Assembly (NCBI GenBank): GCA_002309425.1
Contig: DBXD01000087.1
Coordinates: 1-33,413 of the forward strand
Source: Cyanobacteria bacterium UBA1221
GTDB taxonomy: Bacteria; Cyanobacteriota; Vampirovibrionia; Gastranaerophilales; Gastranaerophilaceae
Direction of reading: 5' to 3'
DNA: 33,413 nucleotides
Position numbers and translations under genes: made by a program. Below, in pieces: positions 17,982 through 26,291 of this stretch. The notes beneath the pieces are model-generated. The model searched no databases and was not told the DNA's origin. It saw only the letters and a list, made by a program, of their open reading frames with translations. The first letter of the stretch is position 1; each line of letters begins with the position of its first letter.

Positions 17982-18010
17982 TTGCCAAATTTTGCTATAT
18001 ATGTTATCAT
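17982..18010 (+). promoter_or_regulatory. Candidate promoter for the pilus assembly operon
   Basis: TTGCCA (17982-17987), 17-base spacer, TATCAT (18005-18010); each box has one mismatch to the sigma-70 consensus. It lies about 130 bases before the first gene. A second possible -10 (TATAAT around 18095-18100) is nearer the gene but lacks a well-spaced -35. Confidence 0.4.
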
Positions 18011-18139
18011 GCGTATTATTATAGTATTGCAATTTTCTAAATAATGTAAGAATAAATACACTAAAAGATTGATACGTTATTTTGAATATTCGACTATAAT
18101 CGTTATGTCTATGGTACAAGAATTATAAGTAGAGAGAAA

Positions 18140-18811
18140 ATGGATTTAAAAATGAGTATGAAAAACATGACAGGGATGCTTATGAAGAAGAGATTTTGGA
18201 CAACATTTTGTACAGTTGCGTTAGCACTTGTTGTTGCCGTGAATCTTTCAGGTTGCAATTCCGGAGATGAAGAAGAAGTTTTATCGGAAGATCTTCCTGT
18301 TGCACAGGATGAAAATGTAATTCCTATGGATGATGCTTCAGGTGAGGGTTCGACAGTAGAAGTTCCGGAAGAAGGGGATACTGATGCTATGATTTCCATA
18401 AATGTGGAAAACATGGGCAGAGCAAATCCGTTTATGCCGCCAAGTGAGGCAGCATTACTTGCATCAATACCTAAAGATAATCTGCAATATGACGTTCTTC
18501 CTCCTTTGGAAGAGCCGGCTGCTGATGAAACTGCAAGAAAAGTTGTAACAACAAAGGTTTCCGGTATTATGTACGACAAAATCAGTCCGTCGGCAATATT
18601 GAATGTTGATGGTTCTGATTATCTCGTAAGGTCCGGAGATATCTTGAACGGTTATAAAGTTCTGTCTATCGGCAAATCCGTAGTAACGGTGCAGATGGGT
18701 GCTAACGTATATAAAGCCGGTGTCGGTGAATTGTTGGCAGAAGGTAAAGACAGTATAACATACAATCAGATTGCAAATTTATCCAGTAAATTTGGCGGAT
18801 CTAAAAAATAA
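18140..18811 (+). CDS. PilP/GspC-like lipoprotein of the pilus assembly machine
   Basis: The 223-residue lipoprotein has a basic start, a hydrophobic segment and a lipobox LSGC with Cys39 as the lipidated residue. An acidic, disordered stretch follows (about 40-90), then the motif GRANPFMPP (93-101), which corresponds to the RDPF-type motif of PilP, and a small beta domain (about 138-198; SGIMYDKISPSAILNVDG, then GDILNGYKV). PilP joins the inner-membrane PilNO complex to the secretin, and the secretin gene is next, 37 bases on, which supports the call. Sequence identity to any one PilP is not claimed. ATG 18140 is used; an internal ATG at 18182 (MKKRFW) with AGGGA just upstream would give a more typical short signal peptide. 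Confidence 0.7.
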   Translation: MDLKMSMKNMTGMLMKKRFWTTFCTVALALVVAVNLSGCNSGDEEEVLSEDLPVAQDENVIPMDDASGEGSTVEVPEEGDTDAMISINVENMGRANPFMPPSEAALLASIPKDNLQYDVLPPLEEPAADETARKVVTTKVSGIMYDKISPSAILNVDGSDYLVRSGDILNGYKVLSIGKSVVTVQMGANVYKAGVGELLAEGKDSITYNQIANLSSKFGGSKK

Positions 18812-18848
18812 GAAGTGATAATAATAAGAAGATAAAGCAGGAGCGGTA

Positions 18849-20642
18849 ATGAAAGATACGATTAAAAAATTTACGGTAAGTATGATGTTGTTAGCTTTTA
18901 CGCTGACAACTCCGGTTGCATCGACTTTGGCAATGGATGTCGATGGCGATTTGCTCGCATATAGTATGGACTATGTGCCGGGTATCAGAGGAACACAAGC
19001 TTCAACTATTTCGTTAGAGTCAAATAGCGGTATTACCAACAAGACTCTTCCGATAAGTTTGAGTTTGAGAGATTCCGATGTAAAACAAGTTTTGAGAATG
19101 TTTGCTGATAAAGCGGGGTTGAACATTATTTTTAAGGGTAATGTTTCCGGAAACGTAACAATGGATTTAGTCAATGTTCCGTTAAATTCAGCATTCAATA
19201 TGGTATTAACGGCAACGGATTTAAGTTATTCATTGCTTGACAATACGTTGGTTATAACAAGCGGACAAGATGGGGCGACTGTTGCAAAGCAGGAAATGGC
19301 AATTATCCCGGTAAAATATATAAATGCAGGTGAGGTTGCAAATTTCTTAAATTCAAATATATTTGCAATGGGTAAACCCGGAATTTCAAATGCAAATATT
19401 GCATCTTCCAATCCGGCAACAAATGAAGTAATAATTTTTGGCGGTGACAATGATGTTGCGATTGCTAAAAAAGTTATAGATCAGTTTGATAAAAAACCTA
19501 CGACAACATCTTTTAAGGTAAATCACTCAACTCCTCAGCAGATGGCTGATATGATTTGTAAGATGTTATTACCGAACACCGGTGATATGGGTACTTCAAC
19601 TGGTGGCGCGGCAGGTATTATGACAGGTGCGGCTTCAGACAGCAGCAGTGGTTCGGATTCAATTACTCTTGGTGAAGGTGTAATTGCTTGTTCCGGTAAG
19701 GCATCTACCGGAGGTTCTTCAATTGGCTTGGGCGGAATTACGGTTGCTTATTATACCCAATTAGGTACTGTAAATCTGATTGGCGGTTCTGCTCAACAAG
19801 TAGATATGATTAAAGAATTTATTGCAGAAAATGATAAGGGTCAACCTCAGGCATATATTGAGTTTTCACTTATTGAACTTAATGATGCAGGTACAAGAGA
19901 ATTTAGTAATAAGTGGCAATTGATTACAAAACACGTATCTCTTGATTTTAGCGGCGATAGTGGTGTTTCCGCAAAACCAATAAGAGTATTAGGCCATGGC
20001 GATAATCCGTATTGGACCCGTACCGGTAAAGATCAGTTGTTATATACTTTGTCTTTGTTGATGAAGAATGATAAGGCAAGGAATATATCTAATCCCAGAA
20101 TACTTGTTACAAACGGTCAGGAATCGGTAATTGACTTGACTCAGGACTATATTAAAACAATAAAGACTGAAATGAATTCAGGTTCCGGTGGATTTTCAAC
20201 GATTGCACCTACTGTTACCAGAACGGTTGAAACAGACAGTGACTTGGGTATAAAGATTACGGTAACTCCGTTTATTTCACCGGATGGTTATGTATATATG
20301 AATTTGAAACCTGAATATACAACTATATCAGGTCGTGAAGAAGCAGATTCTATTGTAGGAGATCGAAAAGATTTATTGGCTACTTTGTTAAAGAGAAACA
20401 ATCTTGATTTAAAGAATGTTAGAGTAAAAGACGGGGATACTCTTGTTCTTGCAGGTATGATTTCTGAAACAGAAACAAAAAATGTAAGCAAGGTTCCGTT
20501 CCTTGGTGATATTCCGGGATTGGGTACATTCTTCAGAAGTACACATACGGATAAATCAAGATCTGAATTGGTTATTTTAATTACTCCAAAAATTATAGTT
20601 GATGATGAAAATCCTGCAAACGTTGGAGAATCAACTTTGTAA
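18849..20642 (+). CDS. pilQ: Type IV pilus/type II secretion secretin (PilQ/GspD family)
   Basis: Forms the outer-membrane gated ring through which the pilus or secreted protein passes. The 597 residues begin with a signal peptide (basic start, hydrophobic core, probable cleavage near STLA at about 28). Next come an STN/N0 domain (about 62-120; SLSLRDSDVKQVLRMFADKA), an N1 domain (about 130-225), a Gly/Ser/Thr-rich insertion (about 228-290) and the secretin beta-barrel domain (about 310-590), with SNPRILVTNGQ, VRVKDGDTLVLAGM and VPFLGDIPGLGTFFR as the classic C-terminal signatures. No AMIN domains are seen, so it is shorter than typical cyanobacterial PilQ. AGGAG lies upstream of ATG 18849. 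Pilus versus secretion use cannot be told apart from this gene alone. Confidence 0.9.
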   Translation: MKDTIKKFTVSMMLLAFTLTTPVASTLAMDVDGDLLAYSMDYVPGIRGTQASTISLESNSGITNKTLPISLSLRDSDVKQVLRMFADKAGLNIIFKGNVSGNVTMDLVNVPLNSAFNMVLTATDLSYSLLDNTLVITSGQDGATVAKQEMAIIPVKYINAGEVANFLNSNIFAMGKPGISNANIASSNPATNEVIIFGGDNDVAIAKKVIDQFDKKPTTTSFKVNHSTPQQMADMICKMLLPNTGDMGTSTGGAAGIMTGAASDSSSGSDSITLGEGVIACSGKASTGGSSIGLGGITVAYYTQLGTVNLIGGSAQQVDMIKEFIAENDKGQPQAYIEFSLIELNDAGTREFSNKWQLITKHVSLDFSGDSGVSAKPIRVLGHGDNPYWTRTGKDQLLYTLSLLMKNDKARNISNPRILVTNGQESVIDLTQDYIKTIKTEMNSGSGGFSTIAPTVTRTVETDSDLGIKITVTPFISPDGYVYMNLKPEYTTISGREEADSIVGDRKDLLATLLKRNNLDLKNVRVKDGDTLVLAGMISETETKNVSKVPFLGDIPGLGTFFRSTHTDKSRSELVILITPKIIVDDENPANVGESTL

Positions 20643-20679
20643 GATGTAAGGTATGTCGTATTGATAAAAACAACATAAA

Positions 20680-22719
20680 ATGAATGAACTACAAAACAGA
20701 CTAAAAAACAGTATAAATAAACAAATATTAAATCAAGTCGATAAAACACTGATGGAACAACATAAGTTTGTTCCTATCAGTGTAAAAGACCGATTTTTAT
20801 TCGTAGCTGTAAATTCGCAGTCTGATAAGGATACCATAAGTGAAAAATTAAGGATGACATTTCAGTATCCTATAAAGTTCATTCAGGTTCCCGACAATGA
20901 TTTAGAGGAATTGATTGCGAGTTTAAATCTTACGGATTTGCCTGCTGATGCAGGAATGCCTAAAAGTCCGTTCGGAGCACAAAATGTTGTACCCCAGCCT
21001 CACTCAAAATTAGGTGAGTTGTTTATTGAGCGCGGTTATATTACTGATGTTCAGTTGCTGCAGGCATTGGCGGAGAGTAAACGTCAAAAGGTTCCTGTTG
21101 GTTCAATGCTGTTCAAACTTGGTTTTATTACCCTTGAACAGTTAAAATCAGTATTGCATGATCAGACCGGTTATGAAATGGTAACCGCTGATCAGCTGGC
21201 AAAACAAGCCTCTTTTATCAACATTTTACCTGAAGATTTTATAAAAAATAATAAAGTCGTTCCTGTTTCGTCAGACGGTAAGTCTCTGGTACTTGGTGTT
21301 GTGGCTCCGGTGAAGCCTGATGTTCTGAAAGAAATTATTTATTTAACAGGACAAAATCCAAAACAGTTGCTGATGACTCACTATGAGTTTGAAAACTGTA
21401 TGGAAACTTTTTTCTCCGAGCATAAAAAAGAAACTCAGGCGATTATCAAAAATATTGAAGAGGAAACAGCCTCTTTACAAGTTGAAGAATCTTTGTGGGA
21501 GCAGGTTGACAGTGAACTTCAGGAAACAAGCAGTTCGATTGCGAAGTTTGTTAATCAAATTATAACGACAGCAATCGATTCTCATGTATCCGATATTCAT
21601 ATTGAGCCAAGATTGGATGGTTATATTGTCCGTTACAGAAAAGACGGTATGTTGTCTAAAGTACTGGATGTCCCTTCAAAAGTCGAAACTTCCGTTATTT
21701 CACGTTTTAAAGTATTGTCAAGGATGAACATTGCGGAACACAGACGACCTCAGGATGGTACTTTCTCCATAAAATATAAAAATCAATCCTATGATTTCCG
21801 TATTAACACTTTGCCTGTTGCCGGAAAAGAGAAGGTTGTAATCCGTGTATTGGCACCGGCTGTTTCATTGAATGCAGCGGATAAAAATATAAATCTTGTC
21901 GGTGGTACGGATGAGGATATTGCTATAATAAAAAATATGGTTACTTGTCCGAACGGTATTATCTTAACGTCAGGGCCTACCGGTTCAGGTAAAACCACAA
22001 CGTTGTATTCTGTCTTAAAAAGTTTGAATAACGAAGATGTAAATATTACAACGATTGAGGACCCGATAGAAATCAAGTTGGAGGGCATAAACCAGTCACA
22101 GATTAATGCAAAGGCGGGTATTACATTTGCGTCCTGTATGAGAGCAATACTTCGTCAGGACCCTGATATTATACTTGTCGGTGAAATCCGTGACTATGAA
22201 ACTCTTGAAATTGCGATATCGGCTGCGTTAACAGGTCACCTTGTGTTAAGTACGGTCCACACAAACTCGGCAGCTGCAACAGTTACCCGTATGGTAGAAA
22301 TGGGTGCTAAAGATTATCTGGTTGCATCAACCTTGTCCGGTGTCATAGCACAAAGACTTGTCCGCCGTTTGTGTGACGATTGTAAAGAAGAGTATTATCC
22401 GACAAGAGAAGAAGTTTCTCAGATTACGGTTGATGAAGAAGAGATAGAAAGATTAATGAAAACGCCTTTATATCGCCCCGTTGGTTGTAACAAATGCGGG
22501 TTCAGCGGTTATAAAGGCAGACTTGGTGTATATGAAATAATGACGATTACTAAAGGTATTCGTAAACTGATTGCATCAGGCGCGCACGATATAGAAATTG
22601 AAGAAATGGCTGTAAAAAACGGTATGCGTACATTAAACAGATCATGCATGGGGCATATCATAGCAGGTAAAACAACAATAGATGAATTTATAAGGGTACT
22701 TGGTATAGTAAACGAGTAG
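20680..22719 (+). CDS. pilB: Type IV pilus extension / type II secretion ATPase (PilB/GspE)
   Basis: Cytoplasmic hexameric ATPase that powers pilin polymerisation. The 679 residues hold N-terminal MshEN-type modules (about 1-240, including LGELFIERGYITDVQLLQAL), which in relatives can bind cyclic di-GMP, then SDIHIEP and the C-terminal ATPase core: Walker A GPTGSGKT at 432-439, Asp box EDPIEI, Walker B region starting at Asp494 (DPDIILVGEIRD), His box TVHTNSAAATVTRM and the zinc tetracysteine Cys565/Cys568/Cys603/Cys606. All ATPase residues are intact. No Shine-Dalgarno is seen close to ATG 20680, so translation may depend on the upstream secretin gene. The PilC gene follows 7 bases later. 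Confidence 0.93.
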   Translation: MNELQNRLKNSINKQILNQVDKTLMEQHKFVPISVKDRFLFVAVNSQSDKDTISEKLRMTFQYPIKFIQVPDNDLEELIASLNLTDLPADAGMPKSPFGAQNVVPQPHSKLGELFIERGYITDVQLLQALAESKRQKVPVGSMLFKLGFITLEQLKSVLHDQTGYEMVTADQLAKQASFINILPEDFIKNNKVVPVSSDGKSLVLGVVAPVKPDVLKEIIYLTGQNPKQLLMTHYEFENCMETFFSEHKKETQAIIKNIEEETASLQVEESLWEQVDSELQETSSSIAKFVNQIITTAIDSHVSDIHIEPRLDGYIVRYRKDGMLSKVLDVPSKVETSVISRFKVLSRMNIAEHRRPQDGTFSIKYKNQSYDFRINTLPVAGKEKVVIRVLAPAVSLNAADKNINLVGGTDEDIAIIKNMVTCPNGIILTSGPTGSGKTTTLYSVLKSLNNEDVNITTIEDPIEIKLEGINQSQINAKAGITFASCMRAILRQDPDIILVGEIRDYETLEIAISAALTGHLVLSTVHTNSAAATVTRMVEMGAKDYLVASTLSGVIAQRLVRRLCDDCKEEYYPTREEVSQITVDEEEIERLMKTPLYRPVGCNKCGFSGYKGRLGVYEIMTITKGIRKLIASGAHDIEIEEMAVKNGMRTLNRSCMGHIIAGKTTIDEFIRVLGIVNE

Positions 22720-22726
22720 GTGGAAT

Positions 22727-23950
22727 ATGGCAATATACAATTATGAAGCGTTAAAAAACGGAAGAGAAATCGTAAAAGGAAAAGTCACGGCGGAAGATGT
22801 CCGTGAGGCGAAGGAAAGTGTTCGTAAACTGGGCTTTATGCCTACGAAAATTTACGAAGAACGTGCGGGCAAAGATGCGCAGGCCGATGCGGCTTCTGCT
22901 TCAAAAGCAGGTCAAATGAAGGCTTTGAGTTTGACTGACAAAATTGACTTTACGTCAACAATGCAGATATTATCGGCATCCGGTATCCCGATGATTGAAT
23001 CTTTACTGTTCATAGAAAATGATGCAGCAAAATTAAAAATCAGGCTGGTGGCAAAAGAACTTCGTACACAGATTATGGCGGGTTCAACTTTTGCGGATAC
23101 TCTGGCAAAATATCCTGAGCAGTTCGGGCAAATATACATCGGCTTGTGTAAGGCAGGTGAAGATTCAGGTGAATTGGAAAAAACATTAGACCGTTTGTTG
23201 GAAATTCTCGGCAAACAGCAGGCAATCAGAGGCAAGGTTATAGGTACACTTATGTATCCGTGTTTCGTAATTGCGTTGGCGGTTGTAATTGTATTAGTTA
23301 TGTTGATGTTTGTATTCCCTGTATTTAAGGACATGTTCGATAGTATGGGTAAAAGTTTGCCTTGGATTACACAGACGTTGATGGATGCAGGTATTACACT
23401 CAAAAAATTCTGGTATTTAGTCCCGTTATTACTGGCCTCCATTGTTTATTCAATTACATATCTGTTCAAATGGGAGCCCAGCCGCAGAAAGATTGATAAA
23501 ATATCATTGGAAATTCCTTTATTAAAGGAGCTTGTCCAATATTCAAATTTCGCTAACTTTATTGCGGTAATGCAGGTTGCATACGAGGCGGGTGTTCCTA
23601 TTGTTGAATGTTTATATTTGGCTGTATTAACACTTACAAACTATACACTAAAAGACAGTATCGATAAGGCAACGCTGTTGGTACAACAGGGACAGCATTT
23701 GTCTGTTGCATTAAGACAAACGGAATGTGTTCCAAAGATGATACTGTTTATGATTGCAACGGGTGAACAGTCAGGTCGTCTCGGTGATATGTTAATGCAG
23801 GCGACAAAGTTTATTGATAAGAAACTTGATGACATTGTTGATACAATGACTAAGATGATAGAGCCTTTAATGTTGATAGTTATCGGGTCAATAGTATTAA
23901 CGTTGGCATTGGCATTATATCTGCCGTTGTTCGGTTCATATATCGACTAG
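22727..23950 (+). CDS. pilC: Inner-membrane platform protein (PilC/GspF)
   Basis: Polytopic inner-membrane protein on which PilB acts to build the pilus. The 407 residues start with the family's typical short domain (MAIYNYEALKNGREIVKGKV) and carry two T2SSF repeats: about 68-190 and about 270-400, each with FxxxMxxLxxAGxPxxE-type sequence (FTSTMQILSASGIPMIE; FIAVMQVAYEAGVPIVE) and LAxxxxxxGE signatures (GLCKAGEDSGELE; MIATGEQSGRLGDML). Membrane segments are clear at about 170-200, 220-250 and 380-400. AGGTGG lies just upstream of ATG 22727. Its end is 9 bases before the oxidoreductase gene. No pilin, prepilin peptidase, pilT or pilMNO is within the window. Confidence 0.93.
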   Translation: MAIYNYEALKNGREIVKGKVTAEDVREAKESVRKLGFMPTKIYEERAGKDAQADAASASKAGQMKALSLTDKIDFTSTMQILSASGIPMIESLLFIENDAAKLKIRLVAKELRTQIMAGSTFADTLAKYPEQFGQIYIGLCKAGEDSGELEKTLDRLLEILGKQQAIRGKVIGTLMYPCFVIALAVVIVLVMLMFVFPVFKDMFDSMGKSLPWITQTLMDAGITLKKFWYLVPLLLASIVYSITYLFKWEPSRRKIDKISLEIPLLKELVQYSNFANFIAVMQVAYEAGVPIVECLYLAVLTLTNYTLKDSIDKATLLVQQGQHLSVALRQTECVPKMILFMIATGEQSGRLGDMLMQATKFIDKKLDDIVDTMTKMIEPLMLIVIGSIVLTLALALYLPLFGSYID

Positions 23951-23959
23951 AGAAATTGT

Positions 23960-24784
23960 ATGGAAAAGAAAATTGTCGTTATAACAGGAGCTACATCCGG
24001 CATTGGCAAGGCTTTGACGGAAATCTTTTCAAAAGATTGTATTGTTTTTGCCGGATATAGAAATCCTGACTATGAGAGAAATTTAAGAAAAATTTCTTCA
24101 AATGTTTTTCCTTTTTTTATTGATATGGAAAAGGAATCCATTATTGATGGTGCAGCAATATCTATTTCAAGGCAGGTTAAGAAAATCGATTTATTGATAA
24201 ATGTGGCAGGATGCGTCATGGCAGGTCCGATGGAAGGTATGGAAATATCGAAATTAAAAAGGCAATTTGACGTGAATACCTTTTCTCATTTGCGGTTTAC
24301 TCAAAAACTATGGGACCTTCTTGACGGCGGACGTATTATAAACATAAGTTCGATGGCAAGTTTTGGTATTTTCCCGTTTGTTTCTCCTTATTGTGCATCT
24401 AAAAGGGCGTTAGACATATTATTTAATTCTCTGGAAATTGAGAGTAACCATAAAGTAAAAGTAATATCAGTTAAACCGGGCGTGATAGCGACACCTTTAT
24501 GGAAAAAGTCTGTCGAAGAAAATCAGGATTGTATAAGCGATAATAAAAAATATGAAAAAGAGATGTTGTATATGATGAATAATGCAATGAAAAACGGTGA
24601 AAAGGGTTTGTCGGTTGATAAAGTTACCAATTTAATTCAAAAAATTGCATTTTCAAAAAATCCGAAATCTTCTTATACGATAGGCTTTGATGCAAAAGTT
24701 GCAGAATTTGTGTCAAAACTGCCTCAAGATTGGATTAACAACCTGATAGATTTTGGGTTAAAGAAAAAAGGATTACGGAAATAA
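23960..24784 (+). CDS. Short-chain dehydrogenase/reductase of unknown substrate
   Basis: Classical SDR fold NAD(P)-dependent oxidoreductase of 274 residues. It shows the cofactor loop TGATSGIG (9-16), NVAG at 81-84 (usual NNAG), the catalytic Ser131 in NISSMAS and Tyr144-x-x-x-Lys148 in YCASK, and the PGVIATPLW loop. Substrate cannot be inferred; similar enzymes act on retinol-like, steroid-like or acyl substrates. It follows the pilC stop by 9 bases with a weak ribosome site (AGAGAAA), so it looks co-transcribed with the pilus genes although no functional link is obvious. The last residues are Lys-rich, with no membrane anchor. Confidence 0.88.
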   Translation: MEKKIVVITGATSGIGKALTEIFSKDCIVFAGYRNPDYERNLRKISSNVFPFFIDMEKESIIDGAAISISRQVKKIDLLINVAGCVMAGPMEGMEISKLKRQFDVNTFSHLRFTQKLWDLLDGGRIINISSMASFGIFPFVSPYCASKRALDILFNSLEIESNHKVKVISVKPGVIATPLWKKSVEENQDCISDNKKYEKEMLYMMNNAMKNGEKGLSVDKVTNLIQKIAFSKNPKSSYTIGFDAKVAEFVSKLPQDWINNLIDFGLKKKGLRK

Positions 24785-24815
24785 GTATCTAATCTTAACA
24801 TTCAGAAAAAAACTA

Positions 24816-24844
24816 TCGACAAAAGGTTTTCTTTGGTGTAATAT
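24816..24844 (+). promoter_or_regulatory. Candidate promoter for rplI
   Basis: TCGACA (24816-24821), 17-base spacer, TAATAT (24839-24844), about 40 bases before the ATG of rplI. The -35 has one mismatch and the -10 two mismatches to consensus. It fits separate expression of rplI. Confidence 0.45.
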
Positions 24845-24884
24845 CTTTCTCAGTTAGAAATATAAATAGAAAAGGAGAATTAAT

Positions 24885-25388
24885 ATGCAGGTTATATTAA
24901 AGAAAGATGTTCAGAATCTCGGTGAAGCCGGTGATATGATAAATGTAAAAGACGGATATGCAAGGAATTTTTTGATTCCTCAGAATTTTGCGGAAGTTGC
25001 AACAGAAGGTGCCGTAAAGAACAGAGAACAAAATATTGCAAGAATTAAAGCAAAACAAGAAAAACTTCACCAGGAAGCTCTTGCTACTGCCGAAAAGATT
25101 GAAAAATTTGCTGAACTTAAATTGTCTGCAAAAGCAGGTGAATCAGGAAAATTATTTGGTACTATTACTACAAAGAAATTAACTGAAGAGTTAAAAGCTC
25201 AGTCCGGTATTGAAGTTGACAGAAAAAATGTTTCTTTGAATGCACCTATAAATAAGGTAGGCGATTATAAAATGCTTATTAAATTAACTTCAAAAGTTAA
25301 ATGCGAACTGGCAGTTAATGTTACGGCTTCAGAAATTCTTAAAGAATCTGTTGAAGAAGTTGCGGAAGAATCTGCGGAAGAAGTTTAA
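24885..25388 (+). CDS. rplI: 50S ribosomal protein bL9
   Basis: Large-subunit protein that binds 23S rRNA and extends from the ribosome. It begins with the hallmark MQVILKKDVQNLGEAGD and continues VKDGYARNFLIPQNFA, which is the rRNA-binding N domain. Then come the long connecting helix (about 45-80) and the C domain with KLFGTITTKKL. At 167 residues it is slightly longer than the usual 150 because of an acidic Glu/Val-rich tail after about residue 148. The start is well supported by AAAGGAGAA 9 bases before ATG 24885. The common neighbours rpsF, ssb, rpsR and dnaB are absent here; it appears monocistronic, with its own promoter and terminator. Confidence 0.96.
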   Translation: MQVILKKDVQNLGEAGDMINVKDGYARNFLIPQNFAEVATEGAVKNREQNIARIKAKQEKLHQEALATAEKIEKFAELKLSAKAGESGKLFGTITTKKLTEELKAQSGIEVDRKNVSLNAPINKVGDYKMLIKLTSKVKCELAVNVTASEILKESVEEVAEESAEEV

Positions 25389-25410
25389 TGAGATTTTAAT
25401 GTTTAAGACT

Positions 25411-25448
25411 AAAAAGAGAAGCGGTTTGTAAACTGTTTCTCTTTTTTT
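25411..25448 (+). terminator. Rho-independent terminator of rplI
   Basis: AAAAAGAGAAGCGGTTT (25411-25427) pairs with AAACTGTTTCTCTTTTT (about 25430-25446), with one G-U and one mismatch, and a run of T follows. It lies 22 bases after the rplI stop. Confidence 0.85.
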
Positions 25449-25523
25449 AGTTAAGAATTTGACTATTTATGTTATTAATGAGAAACTAAAAATACAGATA
25501 TTATCAGACAAAGTAGAGGATAA

Positions 25524-26276
25524 ATGACATACAAACTCGCTATTACCGGAAAAGGCGGCAACGGAAAAACAACCATAACAAAGGCTTTTATGAAAATTTT
25601 CAGAGAATTATTCCCTGAAAAATCGATACTTTTATTTGATAACGATTTAACAAGTGAGCTGGGACACAGTTTCGGTTTGGATGTCAGAAATACTATATAC
25701 GGTATAAGAAGCGGTAAACACGAATATAAAACGGGTATTCCCGAAGATATGTCAAAACAGGAGTTTATCGAGTGGGCAATGGAGGATATTCTTGTTTCGA
25801 TTGATGATAACGTGGATTTGATAGTTTCGTGGTTTGTAGGTTCCAAAGATTGCAGATGTCCGATTACCGCTCAAATCAATTATGCCGTCCAAAAACTGAT
25901 AGAGCGTTATGATATTGTAATCTTTGATTGTGAATTTGATTTAAAATACCTGAATCAATTAGTTGATACCGATGTTGATTCTACATTGATTATTGCGAAG
26001 CCCACAGAGGATTCTGCACATTTGGCAAAACGTATTGAAGAGTTTAGTGCTAAATATGCAAACGGAAATCAGTTGGGTGTTGTGATTAATATGGCAAATA
26101 ATACAGATATGTCTGCGGTATATGATTTGTTAAAAAAATATAATTTGGATGTTCTGGGAGTAATTCCTTATGACGAAGAATTGAAAAAGAATCCTATTAC
26201 AAGAAATTCGGAAATTGTGAAAAATGCAATAAAGCAGTTCTATTACCGATTAAATCTCCCGCAGGAAACGGAATAA
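25524..26276 (+). CDS. CooC-like (MinD/NifH superfamily) ATPase with CxC motif
   Basis: P-loop ATPase of the SIMIBI class, 250 residues. It has a deviant Walker A (GKGGNGKTT, residues 9-17), FDND at 38-41 and a switch II-like block DCEFDLKYLNQL that aligns with DxEAGLEHLxR of CooC, the nickel-insertion ATPase of carbon monoxide dehydrogenase. Cys110-x-Cys112 (DCRCP) sits where CooC carries its metal-binding Cys112-x-Cys114. I infer a metallochaperone-type role, perhaps nickel or iron-sulphur loading, rather than chromosome partition or division-site placement. The switch II glycine is Asp here, an oddity. Start ATG 25524 follows AGAGGA closely. folD starts 15 bases after the stop. No CODH/ACS gene is in the window, so the client is unknown. 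Confidence 0.75.
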   Translation: MTYKLAITGKGGNGKTTITKAFMKIFRELFPEKSILLFDNDLTSELGHSFGLDVRNTIYGIRSGKHEYKTGIPEDMSKQEFIEWAMEDILVSIDDNVDLIVSWFVGSKDCRCPITAQINYAVQKLIERYDIVIFDCEFDLKYLNQLVDTDVDSTLIIAKPTEDSAHLAKRIEEFSAKYANGNQLGVVINMANNTDMSAVYDLLKKYNLDVLGVIPYDEELKKNPITRNSEIVKNAIKQFYYRLNLPQETE

Positions 26277-26291
26277 ATTTAGGGTAAAAAA

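Noticed and set aside
25524..26276. Annotation as MinD or ParA
   Set aside because: No C-terminal membrane-targeting helix as in MinD, no partition partner nearby, and the CxC and CooC-like switch II block point to a metallochaperone.
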